Source: Longibaculum muris
GTDB taxonomy: Bacteria; Bacillota_I; Bacilli_A; Erysipelotrichales; Coprobacillaceae
Reading direction: 5' to 3'
Length of the DNA stretch: 64,000 nt
Assembly (NCBI RefSeq): GCF_004343035.1
Contig: NZ_SMCQ01000001.1
Coordinates: 245,671 to 309,670, forward strand
Each line of letters begins with the position of its first letter. Position 1 is the stretch's first letter. Made by a program: the position numbers and the translations under genes. The notes below the pieces were generated by a model that was not told the origin of the DNA, did not search any database, and worked only from the letters and a program-made list of their open reading frames with translations. Positions 56,247 to 64,000 of this stretch are shown here, in pieces.

Positions 56247-57092
56247 ATGAATGCTATTGAAGTGAGAGGGATTTCTCAATCATTTTTGCAAAAAGAAGTT
56301 TTAAATAATATATCTTTTGAAATTCAAAAGGGAGAGATTTTTGGATTGTTAGGGCCTTCTGGGGCAGGAAAAACAACGCTTATCAATATTATTATAGGAC
56401 AAATAAAACCTAATAATGGAAAGACTTTTGTATTAGGAAAGAATTCGTTAGAACTATCAAGAAAAGATTATACACAGCTAGGTTTAGTGCTAGACCAACT
56501 TGGATTATATGAAAGATTAAGTTGTATGGATAACCTTCAACTCTATGCTTCACTTTATCAATTAGAGAAAAGTAAAATTGAAGAAGCATTGAAATATGTT
56601 CAACTTTTTGATGATAGAAAAAAGACAGTCAATGAATTATCGAAAGGTATGAAACAAAGATTAATTATTGCACGAGCAATTATGCATCATCCTCAAGTCC
56701 TTTTTTTAGATGAACCAACATCTGGATTGGATCCAGCGACAACTTTAAAAATTCATGAACTTTTATTAGAACTCAAGAAACAAGGAACAGCTATTTTCCT
56801 TACTACTCACAATATGGAAGAAGCATCATCATTATGTGATCGGGTAGCTTTGTTAAATGAAGGACATATTATTGAATGTGATACACCAGTTGCCATATGT
56901 TCACGTTATAATCAACTTAACACAGTTACAATTACAACTAAAGATCATCATCAATATACAATTCAAAATAACAAAGAAAACGCAAAAGTTCTTTTTGAGG
57001 AAATGCAGACTGAAAATATTTTGTCTATTCATTCTTCTGAACCAACTTTAGGCAGTGTCTTTATTTCACTCACAGGAAGGGAGTTGATTTAA
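56247..57092 (+). CDS. ABC transporter ATP-binding protein
   Basis: ATPase of 281 aa. Walker A is GPSGAGKTT (near residue 36), the Q-loop is VLDQLGLY, the signature is LSKGMKQRL in place of LSGGQ, Walker B is VLFLDEPTSGLDP, and the switch His is in TTHNMEEA. The C-terminal 70 residues are typical of ABC-2 export ATPases of drug or bacteriocin type. It forms a transporter with the next gene (adjacent, no gap). Confidence 0.92.
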   Translation: MNAIEVRGISQSFLQKEVLNNISFEIQKGEIFGLLGPSGAGKTTLINIIIGQIKPNNGKTFVLGKNSLELSRKDYTQLGLVLDQLGLYERLSCMDNLQLYASLYQLEKSKIEEALKYVQLFDDRKKTVNELSKGMKQRLIIARAIMHHPQVLFLDEPTSGLDPATTLKIHELLLELKKQGTAIFLTTHNMEEASSLCDRVALLNEGHIIECDTPVAICSRYNQLNTVTITTKDHHQYTIQNNKENAKVLFEEMQTENILSIHSSEPTLGSVFISLTGRELI

Positions 57093-57788
57093 ATGAGTTA
57101 TCATGTTATAAAAGCAATATTTATAAAACAATATAAAGATACCTTAAAAAATATTAGTATTCTTATTCAACTTATAATGTTTCCAGCAATTAGTATTGTG
57201 ATGACATCCTCCATTCAAGTATCAGAAATTCCTAGTCAATATTTTGTGATTCTCTTTGCAACAATGTATGTAGGGATGACACCGATTATCATGATTTCTA
57301 ATATTATGGGAGAAGAAAAGGAAAAAGGAAGCTTGAAAATGTTAATGATGTCTAATGTCAAACCGACTGAATACATTTTAGGAGTGAGTTTGTTTGTCAT
57401 GGTAGGTTGTCTCATTGGTTTATTTGTGATGGCAATGGTAGGAGGCTATCGTGGAATAGAACTAATAACCTTTGTAGGCATTTGTAGTTTGGGTATGTTG
57501 ACATCTATTTTTTTAGGCAGTGTGATTGGTATTGTTGCTAAAGATCAAATTGCATCTAACTCTTTATCTGTACCGGCTATGCTTATTTGTTCATTTGTAC
57601 CTATGCTTTCTATGTTTAACGAAAATATTCGTCATTATGGAGGCTTCATTTATACACAACAAATTAATGAACTTTTAACGCATAGTCCAATCACTTCATT
57701 TTCATTACAACCTTTTGTTATTATATTTTTAAATATGATGGTATTACTTGGAATCTATATCTATGTTTTTCAAAAAAGAAAACTGTAA
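57093..57788 (+). CDS. ABC-2 type transporter permease
   Basis: Membrane protein of 231 aa with six predicted hydrophobic segments; EEKEKGSLKMLMMSNVKPTEYILG is the cytoplasmic coupling segment common to ABC-2 permeases. It begins at the base after the ATPase stop. Substrate unknown; self-protection or lipid/peptide export are the usual roles for the LytTR-DUF3021-ABC set. Confidence 0.88.
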   Translation: MSYHVIKAIFIKQYKDTLKNISILIQLIMFPAISIVMTSSIQVSEIPSQYFVILFATMYVGMTPIIMISNIMGEEKEKGSLKMLMMSNVKPTEYILGVSLFVMVGCLIGLFVMAMVGGYRGIELITFVGICSLGMLTSIFLGSVIGIVAKDQIASNSLSVPAMLICSFVPMLSMFNENIRHYGGFIYTQQINELLTHSPITSFSLQPFVIIFLNMMVLLGIYIYVFQKRKL

Positions 57789-57793
57789 AATAA

Positions 57794-57822
57794 AAACGAA
57801 TTGTTTATTGAGCAATTCGTTT
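57794..57822. terminator. Bidirectional terminator
   Basis: AAACGAATTG (57794-57803) and CAATTCGTTT (57813-57822) pair around a short loop, between the ABC permease and the convergent small gene. Confidence 0.75.
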
Positions 57823-58123
57823 AATCAAATAAAGTAAAACCTAAATAATAAACAAGTTCATGAAACATCTTTGTATTAAAACCATAACAAATACAATCAT
57901 CCATTTCTCCATCCCAATCATTATTGAGCTGATCAAGTAAAGGTTGGACTTCTTCTTTTGTAATATCACAAGTGATATAAAATTCACTATGATCTTTTAA
58001 TCCATCATATTCACGACTTGGAGAAATTGAAAAATTTGGATTGATATCTAATAATAAGTCTTTAATCATTTGAATTTCTTTATCATCTTCACTAGAAACA
58101 ATAACATGTAATCTTGCAAACAT
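57821..58123 (-). CDS. Hypothetical protein (100 aa)
   Basis: Acidic protein of 100 aa: FARLHVIVSSEDDKEIQMIKDLLLDINPNFSISPS, then EFYITCDITKEEVQPLLDQLNNDWDGEMDDCICYGFNTKMFHELVYYLGFTLF. The alternation fits a ferredoxin-like alpha/beta fold. No family name is recognised with confidence. On the minus strand AGAGGTGTT lies before the ATG. Confidence 0.55.
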   Translation of the reverse strand: MFARLHVIVSSEDDKEIQMIKDLLLDINPNFSISPSREYDGLKDHSEFYITCDITKEEVQPLLDQLNNDWDGEMDDCICYGFNTKMFHELVYYLGFTLFD

Positions 58124-58290
58124 TCAAAACACCTCTTTCATTTTTAACATTGTAACATAGTCAATAAGAAAATAAAATTCTCTTTCATGAGAAAAAATAT
58201 AAATTTTTCTTTAATCTAATAATTTTTTTGTGTACGTGATTGCCAAATAATGCTAAAATAGGCGTGTATTCATGTAAGGAGTGATAAAGA

Positions 58291-59271
58291 ATGATTAAAA
58301 TTGGAATTGTTGGTTATGGAAATCTTGGACGTGGCGTAGAATGTGCTGTCACAAATAGTCCAGATATGGAATTAGCAGGGGTTTTTACGAGAAGAAAACC
58401 TGAAACAGTGAAAACTCATACAAATGTTCCTGTATATGAAATGGATAAACTTTATGAAATGCAAGGACAAATTGATGTATTGGTTTTATGTGGTGGAAGT
58501 GCAAATGATTTACCAACACAAACTGTTGAACTCGCACAATATTTTAATGTTGTTGATAGTTTTGATACACATGCAAAGATTCCTGAACATTTTAGTAATG
58601 TGAATGCTTCAAGTGAAAAAGGAAAACACATTAGTATTATTTCAGTGGGATGGGATCCAGGTTTATTTTCATTAAATCGTTTATATGGACAAGCTATTTT
58701 ACCAAATGGTCAAGATTATACTTTCTGGGGGAAAGGTGTAAGTCAAGGACATTCAGATGCGATTAGAAGAATTGCAGGAGTTAAAGATGCAAGACAATAT
58801 ACAATTCCTGTTGAAGCTGCATTAGAAAGTGTTCGTAAAGGAGAAAATCCAACTTTATCAACAAGACAAAAACATACACGTGAATGTTTTGTTGTTGCAA
58901 AAGAAGGTGCAGATTTAAAAAGAATTGAAGAAGAAATCAAAACAATGCCAAATTACTTTGCCGATTATGATACAACAGTTCATTTCATTAGTGAAGAAGA
59001 ATTAATGAGAGATCATCAAGGAATTCCTCATGGTGGAGTCGTTTTAAGAAGTGGTGTGACAGGTTTCAATCAAGAAAATAAACATGTGATTGAATATAAA
59101 TTAACTTTAGATTCAAATCCAGAATTCACATCAAGTGTTTTGGTTGCTTATGCAAGAGCAGCATACCGTTTAGCTCAAGATGGACAATGTGGATGTAAAA
59201 CTGTTTTCGATATTCCACCAGCATATTTACATGTGGAATCAGGAGAAGAATTACGTAAGAAGTTATTATAA
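58291..59271 (+). CDS. ddh: meso-Diaminopimelate D-dehydrogenase
   Basis: NADPH-dependent enzyme of 326 aa that makes meso-diaminopimelate from tetrahydrodipicolinate in one step, feeding lysine and peptidoglycan synthesis. KIGIVGYGNLGRGVECA is the nucleotide-binding start. SVGWDPGLFSLNRLYGQAILP, FWGKGVSQGHSDAIRRI and HVIEYKLTLDSNPEFTSSVLVAYARAAYRL are diagnostic. Length is normal. GTAAGGAGTG precedes the ATG, and it has its own terminator. Confidence 0.95.
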   Translation: MIKIGIVGYGNLGRGVECAVTNSPDMELAGVFTRRKPETVKTHTNVPVYEMDKLYEMQGQIDVLVLCGGSANDLPTQTVELAQYFNVVDSFDTHAKIPEHFSNVNASSEKGKHISIISVGWDPGLFSLNRLYGQAILPNGQDYTFWGKGVSQGHSDAIRRIAGVKDARQYTIPVEAALESVRKGENPTLSTRQKHTRECFVVAKEGADLKRIEEEIKTMPNYFADYDTTVHFISEEELMRDHQGIPHGGVVLRSGVTGFNQENKHVIEYKLTLDSNPEFTSSVLVAYARAAYRLAQDGQCGCKTVFDIPPAYLHVESGEELRKKLL

Positions 59272-59296
59272 AACTCGCTTAGCTGCGAGTTTTTTG
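59271..59296 (+). terminator. ddh terminator
   Basis: AACTCGC-TTAGCT-GCGAGTT followed by Ts, right after the stop. Confidence 0.85.
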
Positions 59297-59437
59297 TCGG
59301 AACCGGCTATGAAAAAATAAAAATAGATGAAATTGTGAAAAAAGCAAGGAGATATGACGAAAAAACTTGTCGTAAGGCTAGAAATTATATTATAATAGCA
59401 CTGTATTATGAATATGAAAGTCAGGAAGGTAGATATT

Positions 59438-60628
59438 ATGGATAGAAAAGTAGGAACTATTTCAAGAGGTATTCGTTGCCCAATCATTAGAGAAGGTGAT
59501 GATTTAGCAAAAATCGTTGTTGATAGTGTAACAGAAGCAGCATATAGTGAAGGGTTCATGTTAAGAGATAGAGATGTTATTTCAATTACTGAATCTATCG
59601 TTGCAAGAGCACAAGGAAATTATGCTTCCATTCAAGATATTGCTGATGATGTGAAAGCTAAATTAGGTGGGGAAACAATCGGGGTTATTTTCCCAATTAT
59701 GTCACGTAACCGTTTTGCAATCTGTTTAAAAGGAATTGCAATGGGAGCAAAGAAAGTTGTTTTAATGTTAAGTTATCCAAGTGATGAAGTTGGAAATGCT
59801 TTATTAACATATGATCAATTAGATGAAGCAGGAATCAATCCATATAGTGATATTTTAACATTAGAAAAATATCGTGAATTATTTGGTGGTAATAAACATG
59901 AATTTACAGGTGTTGACTATGTTCAATATTATTCAGATATTATTACTGAAGCTGGAGCTGAAGTTGAAATTATTTTTGGAAATCATGCTCAAGAAATCTT
60001 AAAATATACAGATTGTGTTTTAACATGTGATATTCATACACGTGCCAGAACAAAACGTTTATTAAAAGCTGCTGGCGCAAAAGTTGTTTGCGGCTTAGAT
60101 GATATCTTAACAGCACCAGTAAATGGAAGTGGATATAATGCAAAATATGGTTTATTAGGATCAAATAAATCAACAGAAGATATGATTAAATTATTCCCAA
60201 GAGAATGCCAAGATTTAGTAGAAAATATTCAAAAAGAAATCTTAGAATTAACTGATAAACATGTAGAAGTTATGGTTTATGGAGATGGAGCTTTTAAAGA
60301 TCCTCAAGGGAAGATTTGGGAATTAGCTGATCCAGTTGTTTCTCCAGCTTTTACAAGTGGACTTGTTGGGACTCCAAATGAGTTGAAATTAAAATATTTA
60401 GCTGATAATGATTTTAAAGATTTAAGTGGTAAGGAATTAAGAGATGCCATTGCGAAAAGCATTAAAGAAAAAGATGATAATTTAGTAGGAAATATGGCAT
60501 CTCAAGGAACAACTCCTCGTCAATTGACTGACTTGATTGGATCTTTATGTGATTTAACAAGTGGTTCTGGAGATAAAGGAACACCTATTGTATTGGTTCA
60601 AGGATATTTTGATAATTTCACAGATTAA
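59438..60628 (+). CDS. CofE-like (coenzyme F420:glutamate ligase family) amide ligase
   Basis: Protein of 396 aa from ATG 59438 (AGGAAGG upstream; the frame could start 10 codons earlier). The N-terminal region matches the F420 ligase fold: GTISRGIRCPIIREGDDLAKIV and DRDVISITESIVARAQGN, then FPIMSRNRFAICLKGIAMGAKKVVLML. CofE adds glutamate to F420-0 through an acyl phosphate, but is only about 250 aa, and no other F420 gene is here. The extra C-terminal part contains GDGAFKDPQGKIWELADPVVSPAFTSGL. The gene is followed after 11 bases by a glutaminase-less GuaA paralogue, so the pair likely builds an amide or amine product that is not known. Confidence 0.7.
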   Translation: MDRKVGTISRGIRCPIIREGDDLAKIVVDSVTEAAYSEGFMLRDRDVISITESIVARAQGNYASIQDIADDVKAKLGGETIGVIFPIMSRNRFAICLKGIAMGAKKVVLMLSYPSDEVGNALLTYDQLDEAGINPYSDILTLEKYRELFGGNKHEFTGVDYVQYYSDIITEAGAEVEIIFGNHAQEILKYTDCVLTCDIHTRARTKRLLKAAGAKVVCGLDDILTAPVNGSGYNAKYGLLGSNKSTEDMIKLFPRECQDLVENIQKEILELTDKHVEVMVYGDGAFKDPQGKIWELADPVVSPAFTSGLVGTPNELKLKYLADNDFKDLSGKELRDAIAKSIKEKDDNLVGNMASQGTTPRQLTDLIGSLCDLTSGSGDKGTPIVLVQGYFDNFTD

Positions 60629-60639
60629 GGAGAAGAAGA

Positions 60640-61941
60640 ATGAAACAAGATATGATCGTAATTTTAGATTTAGGGAGTCATCATAATACAAATATTGCTC
60701 GTTGTATTAGAGATTTAGGTGTTTATAGTGAAATTAAAGCTCATGATATTACTGTAGAGGAATTAAAACAATTACCTAATGTCAAAGGGATTGTTTTAAG
60801 TGGTGGTCCTAACAATATCATTGATGGTAAAGAAATTGATATTGCTAGTGAAATCTATAATGCTGGTTATCCAATTATTTCTTTTGAACATAAGTTAGCT
60901 CAAGTTGATAATAGAACTTATCCAGCTAATGAAGAAGAATTAAAAGATATTTTATCTGACTTTGTTTTTAATGATTGTCATGCTCAAAAGAATTGGAATA
61001 TGAAAAACTTTATTAATGATCAAGTGGAAATCATTAGAAAACAAGTTGGAGATAAAAAAGTTTTATTAGCTTTATCTGGTGGAGTTGATTCATCAGTTGT
61101 AGCTGCTTTATTAATTAAAGCAATTGGTAATCAATTAACTTGTGTTCATGTGAATCATGGATTAATGCGTAAAGGTGAATCTGAAAATGTTGTTGAAGTT
61201 TTCAAAAATCAATTACATGCTAATTTAGTATATGTAGATGCAAGTGAACGTTTCTTAAATAAATTAGCAGGTGTTGATGATCCAGAACAAAAACGTAAGA
61301 TTATTGGTTCTGAATTTATTCGTGTTTTTGAAGAAGAAGCAAGAAAACTTGATGGTATTGAATTCTTAGCTCAAGGAACAATCTATCCTGATATTATTGA
61401 ATCAGGAACTAAGACTGCAAAAATGGTTAAATCTCATCATAATGTTGGTGGATTACCAGATGATTTACAATTTGAATTGGTAGAACCATTATATCAATTA
61501 TTTAAAGATGAAGTTCGTGCTTGTGGTGTTGAACTTGGTTTACCATATGAAATGGTTTATAGACAACCATTCCCAGGTCCAGGACTTGGTGTACGTTGCT
61601 TGGGAGCAATTACAAAAGAACGTTTAGAAGCTGTTAGAGAATCAGATGCTATTCTACGTGAAGAATTTGCAAAAGCTGGTTTAGATAAAAAAGTTTGGCA
61701 ATATTTCACAATTGTACCTGATTTCAAATCAGTTGGTGTTAAAAATAATGCTCGTAGTTTTGATTATCCAGTTATCATTCGTGCAGTGAATACTGTTGAT
61801 GCAATGAGTGCAACTATTGAACAAATTGATTGGGCTATCTTAACAAAGATTACTGATCGTATTTTAGCTGAAGTTGATAATGTCAATCGTGTATGTTATG
61901 ACTTATCACCAAAGCCATGCGCGACTATTGAATGGGAATAA
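60640..61941 (+). CDS. GMP synthase-like ATP-pyrophosphatase without a working glutaminase domain
   Basis: Protein of 433 aa, against 514 for the true GuaA at 17816. The C-terminal two thirds are intact: P-loop [16 protein letters not shown] (near residue 146), [33 protein letters not shown] and the dimerisation end PKPCATIEWE. The N-terminal class I glutaminase is gutted: where GuaA has LGLCYGAQL this has IISFEHKLAQ, and about 80 residues with the catalytic His-Glu are deleted. It must use free ammonia, another nitrogen donor, or another substrate. Coupled to the CofE-like gene (AAGGAGAAG before the ATG). Confidence 0.85.
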   Translation: MKQDMIVILDLGSHHNTNIARCIRDLGVYSEIKAHDITVEELKQLPNVKGIVLSGGPNNIIDGKEIDIASEIYNAGYPIISFEHKLAQVDNRTYPANEEELKDILSDFVFNDCHAQKNWNMKNFINDQVEIIRKQVGDKKVLLALSGGVDSSVVAALLIKAIGNQLTCVHVNHGLMRKGESENVVEVFKNQLHANLVYVDASERFLNKLAGVDDPEQKRKIIGSEFIRVFEEEARKLDGIEFLAQGTIYPDIIESGTKTAKMVKSHHNVGGLPDDLQFELVEPLYQLFKDEVRACGVELGLPYEMVYRQPFPGPGLGVRCLGAITKERLEAVRESDAILREEFAKAGLDKKVWQYFTIVPDFKSVGVKNNARSFDYPVIIRAVNTVDAMSATIEQIDWAILTKITDRILAEVDNVNRVCYDLSPKPCATIEWE

Positions 61942-61959
61942 GAGAGAAAAACGCAATTT

Positions 61960-61985
61960 AGCCCGTATTTACGGGCTTTTTTTTA
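61960..61985 (+). terminator. Terminator of the CofE-like/GuaA-like operon
   Basis: AGCCCGT-ATTT-ACGGGCT followed by eight Ts. Confidence 0.9.
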
Positions 61986-62094
61986 TGCTCTCATACCCCG
62001 TGATACTGATATGATACTAAGGAAAATACTCTCTACTATTCTTTAGACGAAAAATAAAGTGGTTTTTTAGAATAAAAAAGAAAGGTTGTGATAT

Positions 62095-62119
62095 GAAAAA
62101 AGCAGGAACAAAGTCCTGC
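62095..62119 (-). terminator. Terminator of the mobile-element repressor gene
   Basis: On the minus strand GCAGGA-CTTTGT-TCCTGC is followed by TTTTTT, just after the repressor stop. Confidence 0.8.
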
Positions 62120-62131
62120 AATATGTATAAG

Positions 62132-62635
62132 TTAATCTTTAGTATGTTTATGTAACCATTCTTCTCTGTCTCTATTGTTATAAAGATTAGAAGAATATTT
62201 TGGATAATTATATTTCCATTCTTCGTATTGTTCTTTGGTAATAACGCCATCCTTGAAGTTCTTAGATTCTTGTAGCCAATCACACAAAGATTCATAAAGT
62301 GCTTTATGTTTAAAGAATTCATCTCTATTAAGACGAATAATCGGTTCTCCATCATCTTCATCAATGATAAGTGCGTGGGAACGTTCTAATTGAAATAAAG
62401 TGTACATAGCACCATATACAGATTCGATATCAGGAATATCAATAGCCATTTCTGATACATCTAATCCATATGCAAGGCTTTCTATGACATCTTTCTTTGG
62501 TTTCTTCTTGTTTGACTCATATTGAGCGATACGGACATCTGCAGAACTGAAAGGGAAACCAAGACCTTGACCTAGTTCTTTAAGTGTCTTATTTCTAAAT
62601 AAACGTATTTGTTTTAAGTTTGAACCTAGTGACAT
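62132..62635 (-). CDS. XRE-family repressor of the right-hand mobile element
   Basis: Protein of 167 aa from ATG 62635 (AAGGAG nine bases upstream). The N-terminal helix-turn-helix is GSNLKQIRLFRNKTLKELGQGLGFPFSSADVRIAQYESNKKKPKKDVIESLAYGLDVS (residues 3-60); the rest is a helical domain with ITKEQYEEWKYNYPKYS. It is divergent from an excisionase-integrase pair, as in prophage and transposon control regions. Three repeated operator-like sites lie between them. Confidence 0.82.
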   Translation of the reverse strand: MSLGSNLKQIRLFRNKTLKELGQGLGFPFSSADVRIAQYESNKKKPKKDVIESLAYGLDVSEMAIDIPDIESVYGAMYTLFQLERSHALIIDEDDGEPIIRLNRDEFFKHKALYESLCDWLQESKNFKDGVITKEQYEEWKYNYPKYSSNLYNNRDREEWLHKHTKD

Positions 62636-62696
62636 TATTATCAACTCCTTATCCCCATTATATCAAAGTTGTTACAATACGTAAACATAAACTTAT

Positions 62697-62806
62697 ACTA
62701 ATTAGGTTAGTAAAATACAGAACACTAACTCAAAAAGGTTAATTTATCCTTGACAATAGTAAAGTGTTGTTATATTCTTTATGTAGACCTAACCCAAATA
62801 GGTTAG
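62697..62806. promoter_or_regulatory. Three operator-like palindromes of the mobile element
   Basis: Site 2 (62725-62742) is CTAACTCAAAAAGGTTAA and site 3 (62789-62806) is CTAACCCAAATAGGTTAG, both of the form CTAACyCAAAwAGGTTAr. Site 1 (62697-62711) is the related ACTAATTAGGTTAGT. They flank the TTGACA promoter of the excisionase-integrase genes, so the divergent XRE repressor is the natural ligand. Confidence 0.65.
62750..62778 (+). promoter_or_regulatory. Promoter of the excisionase-integrase genes
   Basis: TTGACA (62750-62755) and TATTCT (62773-62778) with a 17-bp spacer, lying between operator sites 2 and 3. Confidence 0.7.
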
Positions 62807-62824
62807 AGAGAGGAGGCGAGAGAT

Positions 62825-63010
62825 ATGGATAATTCATTTATGGATGCACATGAGATTGTCAGTGTTACTGGTATGTCAAAAGCTTATGCATATAAGTTAA
62901 TCAAACAATTAAATGAAGAACTAAGTGCTAAGGGATTTGTTACCATCCGAGGAAGAGTTAGCAGACAGTATTTTCAAGAAAGAATCTATGGATTAGGAAA
63001 GGAGGCTTAG
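62825..63010 (+). CDS. Excisionase-like small DNA-binding protein
   Basis: Protein of 61 aa: MDAHEIVSVTGMSKAYAYKLIKQLNEELSAKGFVTIRGRVSRQYFQERIYG. It is a MerR/Xis-type winged helix found directly before integrases of Bacillota mobile elements. AGGAGGCGAG precedes the ATG; the integrase starts one base after its stop. Confidence 0.75.
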   Translation: MDNSFMDAHEIVSVTGMSKAYAYKLIKQLNEELSAKGFVTIRGRVSRQYFQERIYGLGKEA

Positions 63011-63011
63011 T

Positions 63012-64000
63012 ATGCCAGTTTACAAAGATGAAGTAAGAGGAAGTTGGTTTGTTTCATTTTATTATGAAAACGCTCAAGGCGAAAAAAAGAAGAAAATGAA
63101 AAGAGGTTTTAAAACCAAAAGAGAAGCTGAGGAGTTTATTTCAAAGTTTAAATTGGTTAATGAAAGAGATTTGGATATGAAGTTTGATGAATTCATTGAA
63201 ATCTATCTTAACGATTTATCAAATCGAATTAAAGAAAACACAATGATGACAAAAGTATATATCATCAATGATAAAATTCTTCCATTCTTTAAATTAAGAA
63301 AGATGAATGAAATTAAACCATCTCATATTATTGCTTGGCAAAATGAACTACTTGCAAGACGTGATGATGATGGTAATCCGTTCTCACCATGTTATATGAA
63401 AACAGTTCATAATCAATTAAGTGCTATTTTCAATCATGCAGTGAAGTATTATAACCTACGAGAAAATCCTGCAAGAACGGTTGGAAATATGGGGAAGGAG
63501 AAAACAAAGGAAATGGAATTTTGGACAAAAGAGGAATATTTAAAGTTCTCAGAGTCAATGTTAAAGAAAGATGGCGTTTATCAAGCGTTTGAAATGCTTT
63601 ATTGGTGTGGATTAAGACTAGGAGAGATGTTAGCATTAACACCTGCAGATTTTAACTTTACGAAAGGTACAGTTCGCATTAATAAGTCATTACAAAGACT
63701 TAAAGGTAAGGACGTAATTACTGATCCTAAGACTGAAAAGAGTAATCGTACAGTACAAATGCCTAATTTCTTGGTAGATGAAATGAAAGATTATATTCAT
63801 CGCTTATATGGGATTAAAAGAGATGAACGTATCTTCAACATCACAAAATCAGGTATGCATTATGAAATGAAACGTGGATGTAAGGAAACAAACGTGAAAA
63901 GAATTAAAATCCACTCACTAAGACATTCTCATGTCTCATTATTAATTGAAATGGGATTTAGTGCAGTTGCAATCGCTGATAGAGTTGGACATGAAAGTAT
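63012..64000 (+). CDS. Tyrosine recombinase/integrase (partial, runs off the right edge)
   Basis: An open frame of 329 codons with no stop before the edge. The AP2-like arm-binding domain (WFVSFYYENAQGEKKKKMKRGFKTKREAEEFI, residues 11-42) is followed by the SAM-like core-binding domain (about 55-155). The catalytic domain has Arg in YWCGLRLGEMLALTPADF, Lys in the following beta-hairpin, and HSLRHSHVSLLIEMGF; the final GH of DRVGHES lies at the edge. Only the last part with the nucleophilic Tyr is missing. GGAGG in the excisionase gene precedes the ATG. Confidence 0.92.
   Translation, partial: MPVYKDEVRGSWFVSFYYENAQGEKKKKMKRGFKTKREAEEFISKFKLVNERDLDMKFDEFIEIYLNDLSNRIKENTMMTKVYIINDKILPFFKLRKMNEIKPSHIIAWQNELLARRDDDGNPFSPCYMKTVHNQLSAIFNHAVKYYNLRENPARTVGNMGKEKTKEMEFWTKEEYLKFSESMLKKDGVYQAFEMLYWCGLRLGEMLALTPADFNFTKGTVRINKSLQRLKGKDVITDPKTEKSNRTVQMPNFLVDEMKDYIHRLYGIKRDERIFNITKSGMHYEMKRGCKETNVKRIKIHSLRHSHVSLLIEMGFSAVAIADRVGHES

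Noticed and set aside
60640-61941. The GuaA-like gene as a pseudogene of guaA
   Set aside because: No stop or frameshift, the PPase and dimerisation motifs are intact, it has its own ribosome binding site and operon; the glutaminase loss is a clean internal deletion with the flanks maintained.
61986-62094. Left attachment site of the right-hand mobile element
   Set aside because: The region between the GuaA-like terminator and the repressor terminator is the expected place, but the other end of the element is outside the window, so no direct repeat can be shown.
62017-62364. 115-residue minus-strand frame overlapping the repressor gene
   Set aside because: It is in another frame of the same strand, overlaps most of the XRE C-terminus and runs across a terminator.

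Overview
The window is low-GC, AT-rich DNA from a Bacillota bacterium. Gene style (radical SAM protein next to a pyridoxamine kinase, meso-diaminopimelate dehydrogenase, DUF368 lipid-carrier translocase, LytTR/DUF3021/ABC operon, archaeal-type ProS) suggests a gut Erysipelotrichales/Coprobacillaceae-like organism; this taxonomic call is inference.

Layout. (1) 1-19400 is mostly housekeeping: a LytTR two-component pair cut by the left edge, a secreted protein, a CNNM/CBS metal transporter under a yybP-ykoY (Mn2+) riboswitch, SbcCD, ProS, a pentapeptide protein, a PdxK/radical-SAM/phosphatase run, a PopT-like DUF368 protein, a CinA-like protein, an unassigned structured RNA, LysR, PurA and GuaA. 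(2) 19400-36100 is a defence and mobile-element island. It holds a group II intron/tnpV scar, a Sau3AI-like GATC restriction-modification pair with a small XRE regulator, a ScoMcrA-like SRA-HNH nuclease split by an in-frame stop, a GHKL (MutL/MORC-like) ATPase operon with three uncharacterised partners followed by Vsr, a two-gene CBASS-like unit (SLATT effector plus CD-NTase), a decayed ICE integrase with DUF3173, a GC-rich structured element, and an IS3 element broken by an IS1595 element. (3) 36500-55300 is a complete type I-B CRISPR-Cas locus flanked by two arrays (26 and 61 repeats) that are transcribed outward from homologous leaders, with HTH/WYL regulators, a HIRAN-PIN pair and a SepF-like gene beside it. 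(4) 55350-61990 holds a LytTR-DUF3021-ABC operon, Ddh, and a CofE-like plus glutaminase-less GuaA-like pair. (5) 62000-64000 is the start of another mobile element (repressor, excisionase-like protein, tyrosine integrase) running off the right edge.

The most interesting signal lies between the PIN gene and cas6. A short RNA gene on the minus strand (about 42574-42690) has its own extended -10 promoter and terminator. It consists of two degenerate CRISPR repeats around a 20-nt spacer. That spacer matches a site in the cas-operon promoter region at 16 of its first 17 positions, with a CCT PAM and the only mismatch at position 6, which type I effectors do not read. A second, weaker copy of the target lies 29 bp upstream. 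This is the layout expected of a CreR/CreA-type crRNA-like RNA through which the Cas complex represses its own operon. The same promoter carries a tandem 24-bp repeat with CcpA-type half sites, and a perfect terminator separates cas6-8b-7-5 from cas3-4-1-2, so cas expression appears to be controlled in several layers.
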